Position numbers and translations under genes: made by a program. The notes below the pieces were generated by a model. That model ran no database searches. It was given only the letters and a program-made list of their open reading frames with translations, and was not told where the DNA came from. From Parablautia intestinalis (GTDB lineage Bacteria; Bacillota; Clostridia; Lachnospirales; Lachnospiraceae): a DNA stretch of 64,000 nucleotides. Location of the stretch: assembly GCA_003612395.1 (NCBI GenBank), contig RAYQ01000006.1, positions 62,001-126,000 on the forward strand, read 5' to 3'. Shown in pieces: positions 7,972 through 16,138 of this stretch; positions within the stretch are counted from its first letter, which is position 1, and each line of letters starts with the position of its first letter.

Positions 7972-10900
7972 ATGAAAAAGAAAAATTTAAAAAAATTTAG
8001 CAGACGTGCCCTTGCTCTGCTTATTGCCGCTATTATGGTGGCAGGATCGCCTCAGCTTGTTTCTTTAGCGGATGAGGAAGAAATTGGTTCCGATTTAACA
8101 GATGACAATTCTGATTCTGCTGGTGATGATCAAAGTAATTCTGATCCCAGCCCACACTCAGATGCATTTGACGATGGGGGATCTGACGGCGATGTAACGC
8201 CTCCTGACACTACCCCGGAACCCGATAGTCAGCCGACAACTGATGATGAGTCCGGAGCCAGTGACCAGCCTGCCGATGATGGTCAGCCGTCTGCTGATAA
8301 TCCGGCTACGAATAATCAACAGGAATTACAGGACACAACTACTGTGGATGTGAATGGTACTCCTGCCGATGTAACTATTACGGGAACGTTAACAGAAGAC
8401 GCCAATGGCAATACCCAATATCAAGGTACCGGCACAGTCGGTGAAGCGCCCAATGATGTTAATGTCACTGTATCCGGAAGTGAGACTACCGAAACAGATG
8501 CACGCAATCCTTTAGATCCTGATCCATCAGGCTCCGAAGATAAAAATATTACCGTAACTCCTGGAACAGATGGAGAAATTCATGAAGACTTTAACATCAG
8601 AGATCAGATAGAGGCAGAGCAAAAACCCACTCCTCCCACGGAACAAGGGTACCAACCTGTAGAAGAGGGTAATGAAAACTCCTATTATCTCCCGGAAGAT
8701 GTCCAACATCCGGATGAAAATACCACTGTTACTACCAATGGTACCTGGGAGCTGAAGGAAAATCGAAACGAAACGGGTGAGCTCACCTCCTATGAAACCA
8801 CAAAGGTCGAAACGGTAATAACGGAAACCAGAACACCCAATGTGCCCGAAAGTATGCCTGAAAACGCTGAAATTCTCAAAGATGAGACCAGCGGGCTGGA
8901 AATAGGTTACCGTTACAGCACAACGCAAGACTTGGGGAATAACACCATTCGTACTACTATTGTTACTGTGATTAATGGGGAAACCTTCTCTCAGACAAAG
9001 GATGTTACTACTACGGTAGAGACCATAACACTGAATGAAATTAAATCCGGCAGGGTTGATGCAGATATGAGCGAAGTTACCACCGGAGATGGTCATGGGG
9101 AAACGGATGTAGAGGAAAAAGACAGCATAACTCCCGGATTTGAAGGAACTTTTGATAAAAAAGAATATGAAAGCAAATACGAGGGTATGTATGATAAAGA
9201 TAACGATCTTATCGATAGAGATGGCATTAACTCCCTTGCAGTTGCAAAAATTACAGCCAGCAGCTTAAATGTGCGTACTGGGGCTGGTACAGCTCATCCT
9301 AAATATACAAATGGCGCAATTGCAAATGGTACAGAAGTCTATATCTATGATATTGATCCTAAAACCGGCTGGTACAGAATAGGTGAAGATGCCTGGATTT
9401 CTGGTGATTATATAGAAATAATTGCAGGTACCTTTGAGGTAAAGAAAGGCGGATGCTATTTATATTCTGACAATCTCAAGGACAAAATTGATGCAAGCCG
9501 GGGAACAGGTGCCATCGTACGGGCTGATCAGATGAAAAAGGATTCCAAAGGTAATATATGGTATCATATTAATTCTGATGGAAATTATTCCGGTTGGGTA
9601 AAAAAAAGTGATCTAAATCCGATTCTTAATGCTGAGGATGCTAAAGATAAAGAATTAACTCAATCTGATCCTAAATGGTTAGAAGATCTTGAAAAAGACG
9701 GATACGACTGCTATTACGTTGGTGAGCTTGGATTAGAAAGCTCTATCCGTGCTGATGTTGGCAGCTCAACCACTTATCGCACCCATCAGTTTATCCTGCG
9801 GGACAAAAACAACAATAAGCTCTATGCATATTGTGCGGATTTGAATACTGGCTCTAAGCCAGACTATCGCTACAAAATGGTCGAAATTGATGACTCCGAT
9901 TATTGGAAACGATTGATTAACAGTAATCTCCCTCAGGAAGAACAGGAAGAAGATGCAAAGAAGAAGCAGCAGGCCCTTGGAAATATTGTCATAAACGGCT
10001 ATTGGGGCATGGAAGATTCTGATAACCCGGATGAGGATGTAGTAGGCAGTTTAGCCACTCTAAAAAAGAATCTTCAGGTATATCTGGAGGCACTAAACAG
10101 CAAAAAGGCCGAAGGTGAACCCCGGATTGATGTTGAAGCCGTATTGCAGGGCGCGACCCCCGGTGTGGCTCTAACCGCAACGCAGGCGGCACTTTGGTAT
10201 TATGGCAATACCGGAACCGACAAACAGGTTAATGTAACAAACTTTAACAGCTGGAAACAATACATGGGTATGTATTATGATAAGACTGTCAAAAAAATGG
10301 TCGGTACCGGAGAAAGCACTTATGAATCTCTTGATGACGATCAAAAAATGGCTCTGGAACAGATATGCAGCTGGCTTGTTAGCTTAAAAGATTTAGATGA
10401 CAACACCATAGGCGCAACTAAAGCTCCGGCTGAGATTACAAAAAATGACATAACTAATTCCAGTGTAACCATTAAAGAAAAAGTAACAGATAATACGGAA
10501 GCAACCATGACGGTTCAGCAGACTGATAACAAAGCTGACATCTATAAAGCTGATGTTTCTTTTGCCTTGGAGGTTACGCCCAGTAAGCTTAATGATGATC
10601 TAATCATAAAAATTTATGCTGGTGAGGGGGAAAACAAAGTATGTATTGCCTCTAAACGTATTGCCGGCACTCCAAAAACAAAAGACATTGAAAAGGACTA
10701 TGATAAGTTTGAAGAAGACGGCAATGTATATACATTCAGGGATCTTCTTTTACCTAACGGCACAACAATCACAATTGAATTATCAGGTACCAGGGATTTA
10801 GGAAACGGCATTTATATTTTCTCTTCTGAAGAGAAAAACGGCCAAACATCACAGACTTTCATTGGTCTGGCTGACAGTCATAAAAAGCAGGCCGTAAACA

Positions 10901-11406
10901 TGAGTTTTACTATGAAATTCAATATTGAAGAAGCATCCGCTACAATAACTACAGAAGAAAAAGTAACGAAGGCACACTCTTCTTCTAATTGGAGTACAGG
11001 TACTTCTTCCCATAATTCTTACCAAAGGACAATAAATGAAGGGGATGATGATGCGGACGCAGATGATGACTCTGATGCGGATGCAGATGCGGATGCAGAT
11101 TCTGACGCTGATGCGGACGTTCCTGATGAGCCTACACCTTTAACAGATATCCCTACCGCTCCCGTGCCTTTGACGAATATTCCGGTTGAGGAAACTTTGA
11201 CGGAAATTTCTGATGAAGATGTTCCTTTGGCAGGCCTTCCTTCCAGAAGGGGCGCCCTGGTAGATATTTTTGACGAGGATGTTCCTCTGGCGAATGTTCC
11301 TAAAACCGGTGACATTTCTGACATGTGGTATGTGATTGCCGCTTTGTCCGCTGCCGGGTTATTATGTCTGGCTGCTTTAGATCGGAAAAAGCGTAGAAAC
11401 GCCTGA
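7972..11406 (+). CDS. Sortase-anchored thioester adhesin with SH3 repeats and Asp-Ala stalk
   Basis: An 1144-residue secreted surface protein. Order: signal peptide (1-33), an acidic Asp/Ser/Thr/Pro-rich region (35-190), low-identity beta-rich stretches to about 410, then two SH3-like domains (about 420-485 with SSLNVRTGAG, and 486-548). A thioester domain follows, with Cys621 in YCADLN and Gln738 in TQAALW (the TQXA motif), a beta-rich region, a (Asp-Ala)n stalk near 1025-1045, a repeated VPLxxxP tail, sorting signal VPKTGD (1109-1114), a hydrophobic helix and a KKRRN tail. Known thioester domains bind host amines covalently. A class B sortase lies two genes downstream and c-di-GMP riboswitches upstream. 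Exact ligand unknown. Confidence 0.9.
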   Translation: MKKKNLKKFSRRALALLIAAIMVAGSPQLVSLADEEEIGSDLTDDNSDSAGDDQSNSDPSPHSDAFDDGGSDGDVTPPDTTPEPDSQPTTDDESGASDQPADDGQPSADNPATNNQQELQDTTTVDVNGTPADVTITGTLTEDANGNTQYQGTGTVGEAPNDVNVTVSGSETTETDARNPLDPDPSGSEDKNITVTPGTDGEIHEDFNIRDQIEAEQKPTPPTEQGYQPVEEGNENSYYLPEDVQHPDENTTVTTNGTWELKENRNETGELTSYETTKVETVITETRTPNVPESMPENAEILKDETSGLEIGYRYSTTQDLGNNTIRTTIVTVINGETFSQTKDVTTTVETITLNEIKSGRVDADMSEVTTGDGHGETDVEEKDSITPGFEGTFDKKEYESKYEGMYDKDNDLIDRDGINSLAVAKITASSLNVRTGAGTAHPKYTNGAIANGTEVYIYDIDPKTGWYRIGEDAWISGDYIEIIAGTFEVKKGGCYLYSDNLKDKIDASRGTGAIVRADQMKKDSKGNIWYHINSDGNYSGWVKKSDLNPILNAEDAKDKELTQSDPKWLEDLEKDGYDCYYVGELGLESSIRADVGSSTTYRTHQFILRDKNNNKLYAYCADLNTGSKPDYRYKMVEIDDSDYWKRLINSNLPQEEQEEDAKKKQQALGNIVINGYWGMEDSDNPDEDVVGSLATLKKNLQVYLEALNSKKAEGEPRIDVEAVLQGATPGVALTATQAALWYYGNTGTDKQVNVTNFNSWKQYMGMYYDKTVKKMVGTGESTYESLDDDQKMALEQICSWLVSLKDLDDNTIGATKAPAEITKNDITNSSVTIKEKVTDNTEATMTVQQTDNKADIYKADVSFALEVTPSKLNDDLIIKIYAGEGENKVCIASKRIAGTPKTKDIEKDYDKFEEDGNVYTFRDLLLPNGTTITIELSGTRDLGNGIYIFSSEEKNGQTSQTFIGLADSHKKQAVNMSFTMKFNIEEASATITTEEKVTKAHSSSNWSTGTSSHNSYQRTINEGDDDADADDDSDADADADADSDADADVPDEPTPLTDIPTAPVPLTNIPVEETLTEISDEDVPLAGLPSRRGALVDIFDEDVPLANVPKTGDISDMWYVIAALSAAGLLCLAALDRKKRRNA

Positions 11407-11474
11407 TATCAGAAACGGTTTTACGAAAAGGTAACAAATGCTGACACGCTTCGCGAGCCAGCTTATTGTGAAAA

Positions 11475-11500
11475 AACCGGAGCCCTATCGGGCTCCGGTT
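11475..11500 (+). terminator. Strong hairpin after the adhesin gene
   Basis: AACCGGAGCCC (11475-11485) pairs perfectly with GGGCTCCGGTT (11490-11500) around loop TATC, followed by CTATTATATA, a weak uridine tract. It lies between the adhesin and the next gene of the module, so it may partly terminate transcription and set adhesin in excess of sortase. Confidence 0.7.
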
Positions 11501-11524
11501 CTATTATATAAAAGGAGCAATATC

Positions 11525-13288
11525 ATGACCAGGAAAAAGCTCATCCTCTGCGCAGCATTGCTGCTATTAATTGTTGCGGCCACTGTTCCGGCTCTGTTAT
11601 TTTTATATAAGGGCAGGAATGACACCACACCTTTTCAGGAAAAGGTTAAGCTGCTTCAGGAATATGCTCTGGCAGACTGGGTTTACCAGGAACTGGGAGA
11701 TGCGCCTGCAGGAGAAGCGGGAAATGTGGTTTTTCTTTCTGTTTCTGACGGCACATCGCGCGCAAGCGTATACACCGGCACAGGCGTAACATTAGATGAA
11801 GCCTGGCTTTCAGCCGTAAATAAGGCAGATAGCGCTCTGAAAAAAAAGAAAATAAATCCAAAATGGGTGAAAGCGGATGTCATTTATTCTTCCGAAACAG
11901 TTCAGACGCAGGAGTTATTCCAGATAATAGGCTCCTATCGGCATGAATTCTTCCGTTATGGCGTATCTTTTGATGAAAACTTTCAGACTGCTCTTTTGGA
12001 AGCGGAACTTAATGGCGCTAAAATCTATGATTATGAAAACGGGGGTATCAATCGCGAAACATTGAACCGTTATCTGAAGGCATTAAAACGCTCTACCCTA
12101 AAGCAATTTCCTCTATCCTGTACCTTATTTCAATGCGCCGGCTGGATATGTGATGAGGATAATACTGTTTACGAATTAAGCGCCAGCGGATTAGATTACG
12201 GGCGGCGCAAGGTGGATATTCTTGATGCAGATTACGCGAAAGACCTGATTTTAAATGCTTCCAATTTCCTGGTAAATCAGGTGAAAGAGGATGGCTCCTT
12301 TATTTACGGTATTTACCCGCGTTTTGATGAGGAGATAGATAATTATAATATTGTACGCCATGCAAGCTCCCTCTGGTCGCTGATTTGCCGCTACCGCTTA
12401 TCGCCGGATCAGGCTCTGGCAGAAAAGATTAACCAGACCATCGACTATATGCTCACTCAGATAATTTACGATCCAAACGGCAGGGCCTATCTTTATGAAA
12501 AAAAAGATGACGAAATCAAGCTGGGCGGCTGTGGTCTCGCCGTGGTAGCTTTAACCGAATATATGGAAGTCTTTGATGATAACAGATATAAAGATGTCTG
12601 CTGCGCTTTGGGTGAAGGAATTCTTTCTCTGTTTGACCAGGCAAGCGGTGAATATTATCATGTATTGAATGGCGATTTTTCACAAAAAGAAGCTTTTCGC
12701 ACCGTGTATTATGATGGTGAAGCAACCTTTGCTCTCTGCCGCCTCTATGGGCTTACAAAAAATAAAGTCTGGCTGGATGCCGCTCAAAGCGCTGTAGAGC
12801 ACTTTATTCAGGCGGATTACACTCAGTATAAAGACCACTGGGTTGCATACAGCATGAACGAAATTACTAAGTACATACCAGACAATATGGATTATTATGC
12901 TTTCGCTTTGGAAAATGCACAGGTAAATCTGGAAGAAATCAAAAACCGTGATACCACTTATCACACCTATCTGGAACTATTGATGGCTACTTTTGAGATA
13001 TATGATCGGATGGTTGAAAATGGTGGTCTTGCAGCAGGATTTGATCTGGAAGCATTTTTAAACACCATTTATACCAGAGCAGACAGACAGTTAAACGGTT
13101 ATTTTTATCCCGAATATGCGATGTACATGGATAACCCGGAGAGAATTCTGAATACTTTCATGGTCCGGCACGATGGCTACCGTGTCCGTATCGATGACGT
13201 ACAGCATAATATCGGAGGATACTATCTGTACTATATGAATTACGATAAACTTGTAGCATATGGAATGTTGGATACTGTGGGCAAATAA
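11525..13288 (+). CDS. Membrane-anchored alpha/alpha-toroid-like protein, function unknown
   Basis: A 587-residue protein with one N-terminal hydrophobic helix (about 6-28) and no lipobox, so probably anchored outside the membrane. Residues 30-215 form a mixed region I cannot assign. From about 235 to the end there are repeated helical hairpins with spaced aromatic and glycine residues (DNYNIVRHASSLWSLICRY, GGCGLAVVALTEYME, YYDGEATFALCRLYG), resembling six-hairpin or squalene-cyclase-like alpha/alpha barrels found in glycosidases, lyases and epimerases. I start at ATG 11525, where AAAGGAGC lies 7 bp upstream. Its position between adhesin and sortase suggests a role in surface maturation or glycan processing; activity is not established. 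Confidence 0.75.
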   Translation: MTRKKLILCAALLLLIVAATVPALLFLYKGRNDTTPFQEKVKLLQEYALADWVYQELGDAPAGEAGNVVFLSVSDGTSRASVYTGTGVTLDEAWLSAVNKADSALKKKKINPKWVKADVIYSSETVQTQELFQIIGSYRHEFFRYGVSFDENFQTALLEAELNGAKIYDYENGGINRETLNRYLKALKRSTLKQFPLSCTLFQCAGWICDEDNTVYELSASGLDYGRRKVDILDADYAKDLILNASNFLVNQVKEDGSFIYGIYPRFDEEIDNYNIVRHASSLWSLICRYRLSPDQALAEKINQTIDYMLTQIIYDPNGRAYLYEKKDDEIKLGGCGLAVVALTEYMEVFDDNRYKDVCCALGEGILSLFDQASGEYYHVLNGDFSQKEAFRTVYYDGEATFALCRLYGLTKNKVWLDAAQSAVEHFIQADYTQYKDHWVAYSMNEITKYIPDNMDYYAFALENAQVNLEEIKNRDTTYHTYLELLMATFEIYDRMVENGGLAAGFDLEAFLNTIYTRADRQLNGYFYPEYAMYMDNPERILNTFMVRHDGYRVRIDDVQHNIGGYYLYYMNYDKLVAYGMLDTVGK

Positions 13289-13313
13289 CCCGGCTAGTGT
13301 AAACAGCTTTTCT

Positions 13314-13386
13314 GCTGACAAATAGTAATGTAACTGATAAATAGCTCAGCTGACAGCAAATACATTGTAACCGGTAAGCAACTTAC
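13314..13386 (+). repeat. Imperfect 35-38 bp tandem repeat upstream of sortase
   Basis: Unit 1 (13314-13348) and unit 2 (13349-13386) both begin GCTGACA and continue with an AAATA, a TGTAAC and a GATAA/GGTAA block in the same order. A third start CTGACAG follows at 13387. The repeat lies in the spacer before srtB. No function was recognised. Confidence 0.5.
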
Positions 13387-13422
13387 CTGACAGTGGACAA
13401 TTTACAGGAAAGGAAATTTAAA

Positions 13423-14220
13423 ATGAAAAAGAAAATACGCCTGCTAATAACCATATCCCTTGTTCTGTCCTTTGTTATCAGTATAACCGTCATTGGTATA
13501 AAAAGACTGGATTATCACAATGGAGCGGAGGATTATTTTAATGCACAGCTGGTAGCAGGCCTTAGCACTATGCCCCGGGAACTACCGGAAGAAGCTGAAG
13601 AAACCGACTTTTGGGCCGAAGCCCTTGCAGGCACGGACTTAGTTTCCCTGCGGGCAGTTAATCCTGAAGTGATTGGCTGGATTGCCATTCCGGAGACAGA
13701 ACTTTCCTATCCTGTCCTCCAGGCGGAAGATAATAAATATTACTTAAATCACACCTGGAACAATGATCAGAGCTCCGTGGGTTCTTTTTTTATGGAATGC
13801 CAGATCAGTCCAAATATGCGAAGCTTTAATACTATCATTTATGGACATAAAATGCGTAACGGCTCTATGTTTGGCAATTTATTAAATTATGACGATATTG
13901 AATATTGGAAGGAGCACCCCAGCATTTATGTGGTTACGGATGAAGGCGTCTGCAGATATGATATTTTTGCCGCCTATGAAGTAGGAGTCCGTGAAATTGT
14001 ATACCGGATAAATATTAACTCAAAGAAAAGAAGATCTGATTTTATCCAATTTTGTTTGAAAAACTCCACTATTGATACCGGAATCGTCCCCACTGTTCAA
14101 GATAAAGTATTAACCCTCTCCACCTGTACCGGAAGGGGACATTCCACCCGCTTTGTTGTCCAGGGCGTACTGCATGGTGTCTTTCCCGTAGCAGCATCTG
14201 ACGATGAGCTTTCATCTTAA
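13423..14220 (+). CDS. srtB: Class B sortase
   Basis: A 265-residue membrane-anchored transpeptidase that cleaves a C-terminal sorting signal and joins the protein to peptidoglycan. It has an N-terminal membrane helix (8-27), then the sortase barrel with catalytic His142 (IYGHKM), Cys235 (LSTCTG) and Arg243 (STRFVV). The TLSTC form and the helix insert before it fit class B. ATG 13423 is preceded by AGGAAAGG; a frame open from 13393 lacks that. The likely substrate is the VPKTGD protein at 7972. Clostridioides SrtB is known to use (S/P)PxTG signals on c-di-GMP-controlled adhesins, a close functional parallel. Confidence 0.93.
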   Translation: MKKKIRLLITISLVLSFVISITVIGIKRLDYHNGAEDYFNAQLVAGLSTMPRELPEEAEETDFWAEALAGTDLVSLRAVNPEVIGWIAIPETELSYPVLQAEDNKYYLNHTWNNDQSSVGSFFMECQISPNMRSFNTIIYGHKMRNGSMFGNLLNYDDIEYWKEHPSIYVVTDEGVCRYDIFAAYEVGVREIVYRININSKKRRSDFIQFCLKNSTIDTGIVPTVQDKVLTLSTCTGRGHSTRFVVQGVLHGVFPVAASDDELSS

Positions 14221-14361
14221 CTTAATCTTTTTGGGAATATTTTCTATTTCCGCCTCACGCCCTGGCATATTTATAGGATCTGTCAGAACGACCGCCGCCT
14301 CCTTGTTGATATTTTATTTTACTGCTTCACCAATATGTATTTCATTTTTATGTTCAGCCAT
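14212..14361 (-). pseudogene. Small gene interrupted by an in-frame TAA
   Basis: With a good ribosome site (GGGGAGAATAAA before ATG 14361), the frame reads MAEHKNEIHIGEAVK, then TAA at codon 16. It continues in the same frame for 33 sense codons, including DPINMPGREAEIENIPKK, to TGA at 14212. The continued coding character after the stop suggests a recently broken small gene. It overlaps the sortase 3' end by 9 bp on the opposite strand. The family was not recognised. Confidence 0.45.
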
Positions 14362-14362
14362 T

Positions 14363-14540
14363 TTATTCTCCCCTGATTATTTTATCGTAAAACGCTACCT
14401 CACCAATAATCTCTTCTCCGGTCGGATGCCCTTTGGCAATACCACCAATAAGTTTGAACGGGCCATAGGTATCACACTCTTTGCGCCATTTGACTCAAGC
14501 GTCCTGGCAATGCTTTTCACATACCCACCGCTTGGATTCC
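14363..14540 (-). pseudogene. Frameshifted remnant, perhaps a MoeA-like C-terminus
   Basis: Two overlapping frames each look like protein for part of the stretch. One gives NGAKSVIPMARSNLLVVLPK; the frame one step away continues with GHPTGEEIIGEVAFYDKIIR before TAA at 14363. Joined, they resemble the C-terminal domain of molybdopterin molybdotransferases (ARxNxLVVxP...GExVxVxFYD). It lies immediately beyond rlmD and overlaps its last codons. The family suggestion is tentative; that it is a broken fragment is more secure. Confidence 0.35.
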
Positions 14541-15979
14541 CGCAATGACTTGTGAGTCAGAAGTACAATGGTTTCCACATGCACCGTCATAGGAAACATA
14601 TCCACTGCTCTCATCCTTTTTATCTCATAGGTATCCTCACAAAGAATACACAAATCCCTGGCCAAAGTAGCGCTGTCACAGCTTACATACACGATTCTTT
14701 CAGGGGCCATTTTAAGTATGGTCTCAAGGCAGGTCCTGTCACAGCCCTTACGGGGCGGATCCACAACAACCACATCCGCTCTTATCCCGTCATTTGCGTA
14801 CTTTTCAGGAAATATTTCCTCTGCACTTCCCACAAAGAACTGCGCATTTTTTATATCATTTTGAATGGCATTTTGTTTTGCATCATCGATTGCCTGCGGC
14901 ACGATTTCCACCCCGTATATCTGTTTTGCATTTGATGCCAGAAATAAAGAAATCGTCCCAATCCCGCAGTATAAATCCCACACTGTTTCCTTTCCACTAA
15001 TTTCCGCATAGGAAAGAGCAAGGCTATACAGCTTTTCTGTCTGTACCGGGTTAACCTGATAGAATGATAACGGCGAGATAGAAAAAGTTATTCCCTGCCC
15101 CGTAGCCGCAAAATCATCTTCCACATTGCGTATAAAAATCGTATCCTGTATACTCTTTTTCCCCCATATAGTATGGATTTCCTTCCCCATAATCACATTC
15201 GTATGTTCTCTGTTGATACTCACGGATATGCCGGCAATGCCATTTACCTTTGAAAGGCTGTTTACCAGCCCTGCCTGCCCGGGCAGAAAATCAGAATTTT
15301 TTCTTCCTGACTTAGCATTCAGAACAAGACAGACCATGATTTCCCCACTCTGAAAGCCTTTTCGTACTAACACATGACGAACCAGTCCCTGTCCGGTCGC
15401 TTCATCATAAGCAGATACATGATTTTCTCTCATATAAGAAAGAATTATCTCTAAAATTTCTTTGTTTTCATATACGCCAAGGCTACAATCCGTATTTGCA
15501 ATAATATTATGGCTTCTCCCGGCATAAAACCCGGCTATGGATTTTCCATCCCTGCCTGTACCGATAGGGTACAATGCCTTATTTCTATAATGGAAGGGGT
15601 TTTCCATCTCCACTATTGGCTCCATAACCTTATCAAGAAACTCCGACGCAAACCCGCCAATCCGAATCAGATTATTTTTAACCTTGTCTTCTTTAAACTG
15701 AAGCTGGCGCTCATAACTCATCGCCTGCAGCTGACAGCCGCCACACTGCCTGTGAAAGGAGCATTTTGCGTCTATACGGAAGGGAGAAGGCATAAGCACC
15801 TTCTCCAATCTTCCATACCCGTAATTCTTTTTTGCCCGTGTAACGCGAATCCTGGCCTGATCCCCGATTATCGCATCCTTTATGAAAAAGGGATATCCGT
15901 CTACCTTCCCAATCCCTTCTCCGTCAGCAGTCATATCCGTAATTTCTACTGTTAATAATTGATTTTTTTCATAAACCAT
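14495..15979 (-). CDS. rlmD: 23S rRNA (uracil-C5)-methyltransferase, RlmD/RlmCD type
   Basis: SAM-dependent RNA methyltransferase (494 residues) of the TrmA/RumA family, making 5-methyluridine in 23S rRNA. Order: TRAM RNA-binding domain (about 5-60), iron-sulfur cysteines in CSFHRQCGGC and TDCSLG, the SAM-binding motif WDLYCGIGTISLFLA, the motif DPPRKGCD, and the nucleophilic cysteine in IVYVSCDS. The start has GTGAGG 8 bp upstream. In Gram-positives one enzyme may modify both U747 and U1939, so RlmCD is an alternative name. The last 15 or so residues (RESKRWVCEKHCQDA) are unlike the family and appear to read through an adjoining gene remnant. Confidence 0.93.
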   Translation of the reverse strand: MVYEKNQLLTVEITDMTADGEGIGKVDGYPFFIKDAIIGDQARIRVTRAKKNYGYGRLEKVLMPSPFRIDAKCSFHRQCGGCQLQAMSYERQLQFKEDKVKNNLIRIGGFASEFLDKVMEPIVEMENPFHYRNKALYPIGTGRDGKSIAGFYAGRSHNIIANTDCSLGVYENKEILEIILSYMRENHVSAYDEATGQGLVRHVLVRKGFQSGEIMVCLVLNAKSGRKNSDFLPGQAGLVNSLSKVNGIAGISVSINREHTNVIMGKEIHTIWGKKSIQDTIFIRNVEDDFAATGQGITFSISPLSFYQVNPVQTEKLYSLALSYAEISGKETVWDLYCGIGTISLFLASNAKQIYGVEIVPQAIDDAKQNAIQNDIKNAQFFVGSAEEIFPEKYANDGIRADVVVVDPPRKGCDRTCLETILKMAPERIVYVSCDSATLARDLCILCEDTYEIKRMRAVDMFPMTVHVETIVLLTHKSLRESKRWVCEKHCQDA

Positions 15980-16061
15980 AATCCGGCCTCACTTTTGCCG
16001 CCTTCAAAGGCTGCCACAGTTTATACCAATTTACTCCCTTTTTGAAATGTCTGTCATATAG

Positions 16062-16078
16062 CGCAAGCGATACTTGCG
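16062..16078. repeat. Small inverted repeat in rlmD-yhaM spacer
   Basis: CGCAAG (16062-16067) pairs with CTTGCG (16073-16078) around CGATA in the 159-bp spacer between the two minus-strand genes. No uridine tract follows on either side. The rest of the spacer holds nothing recognised. Confidence 0.4.
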
Positions 16079-16138
16079 GTGCTGCCAGACAACAGACAAC
16101 ACGCATCGCAAACTGTCCTTAATTAATTATCGCACTTA

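Noticed and set aside
8527-9096. 189-codon minus-strand frame inside the adhesin gene
   Set aside because: It is antisense to a clearly coding gene, with no ribosome site and no known motif.
11040-11120. Asp-Ala codon repeats considered as a CRISPR-like or satellite array
   Set aside because: The repeats are in frame, lack spacers and encode a stalk within the adhesin.
14204-14548. 114-codon + strand frame after srtB
   Set aside because: The opposite strand carries better coding character as gene remnants. The + frame overlaps the sortase end with no good start.
15509-15955. 148-codon + strand frame opposite rlmD
   Set aside because: Antisense shadow; the rlmD cysteine and TRAM motifs account for this DNA.
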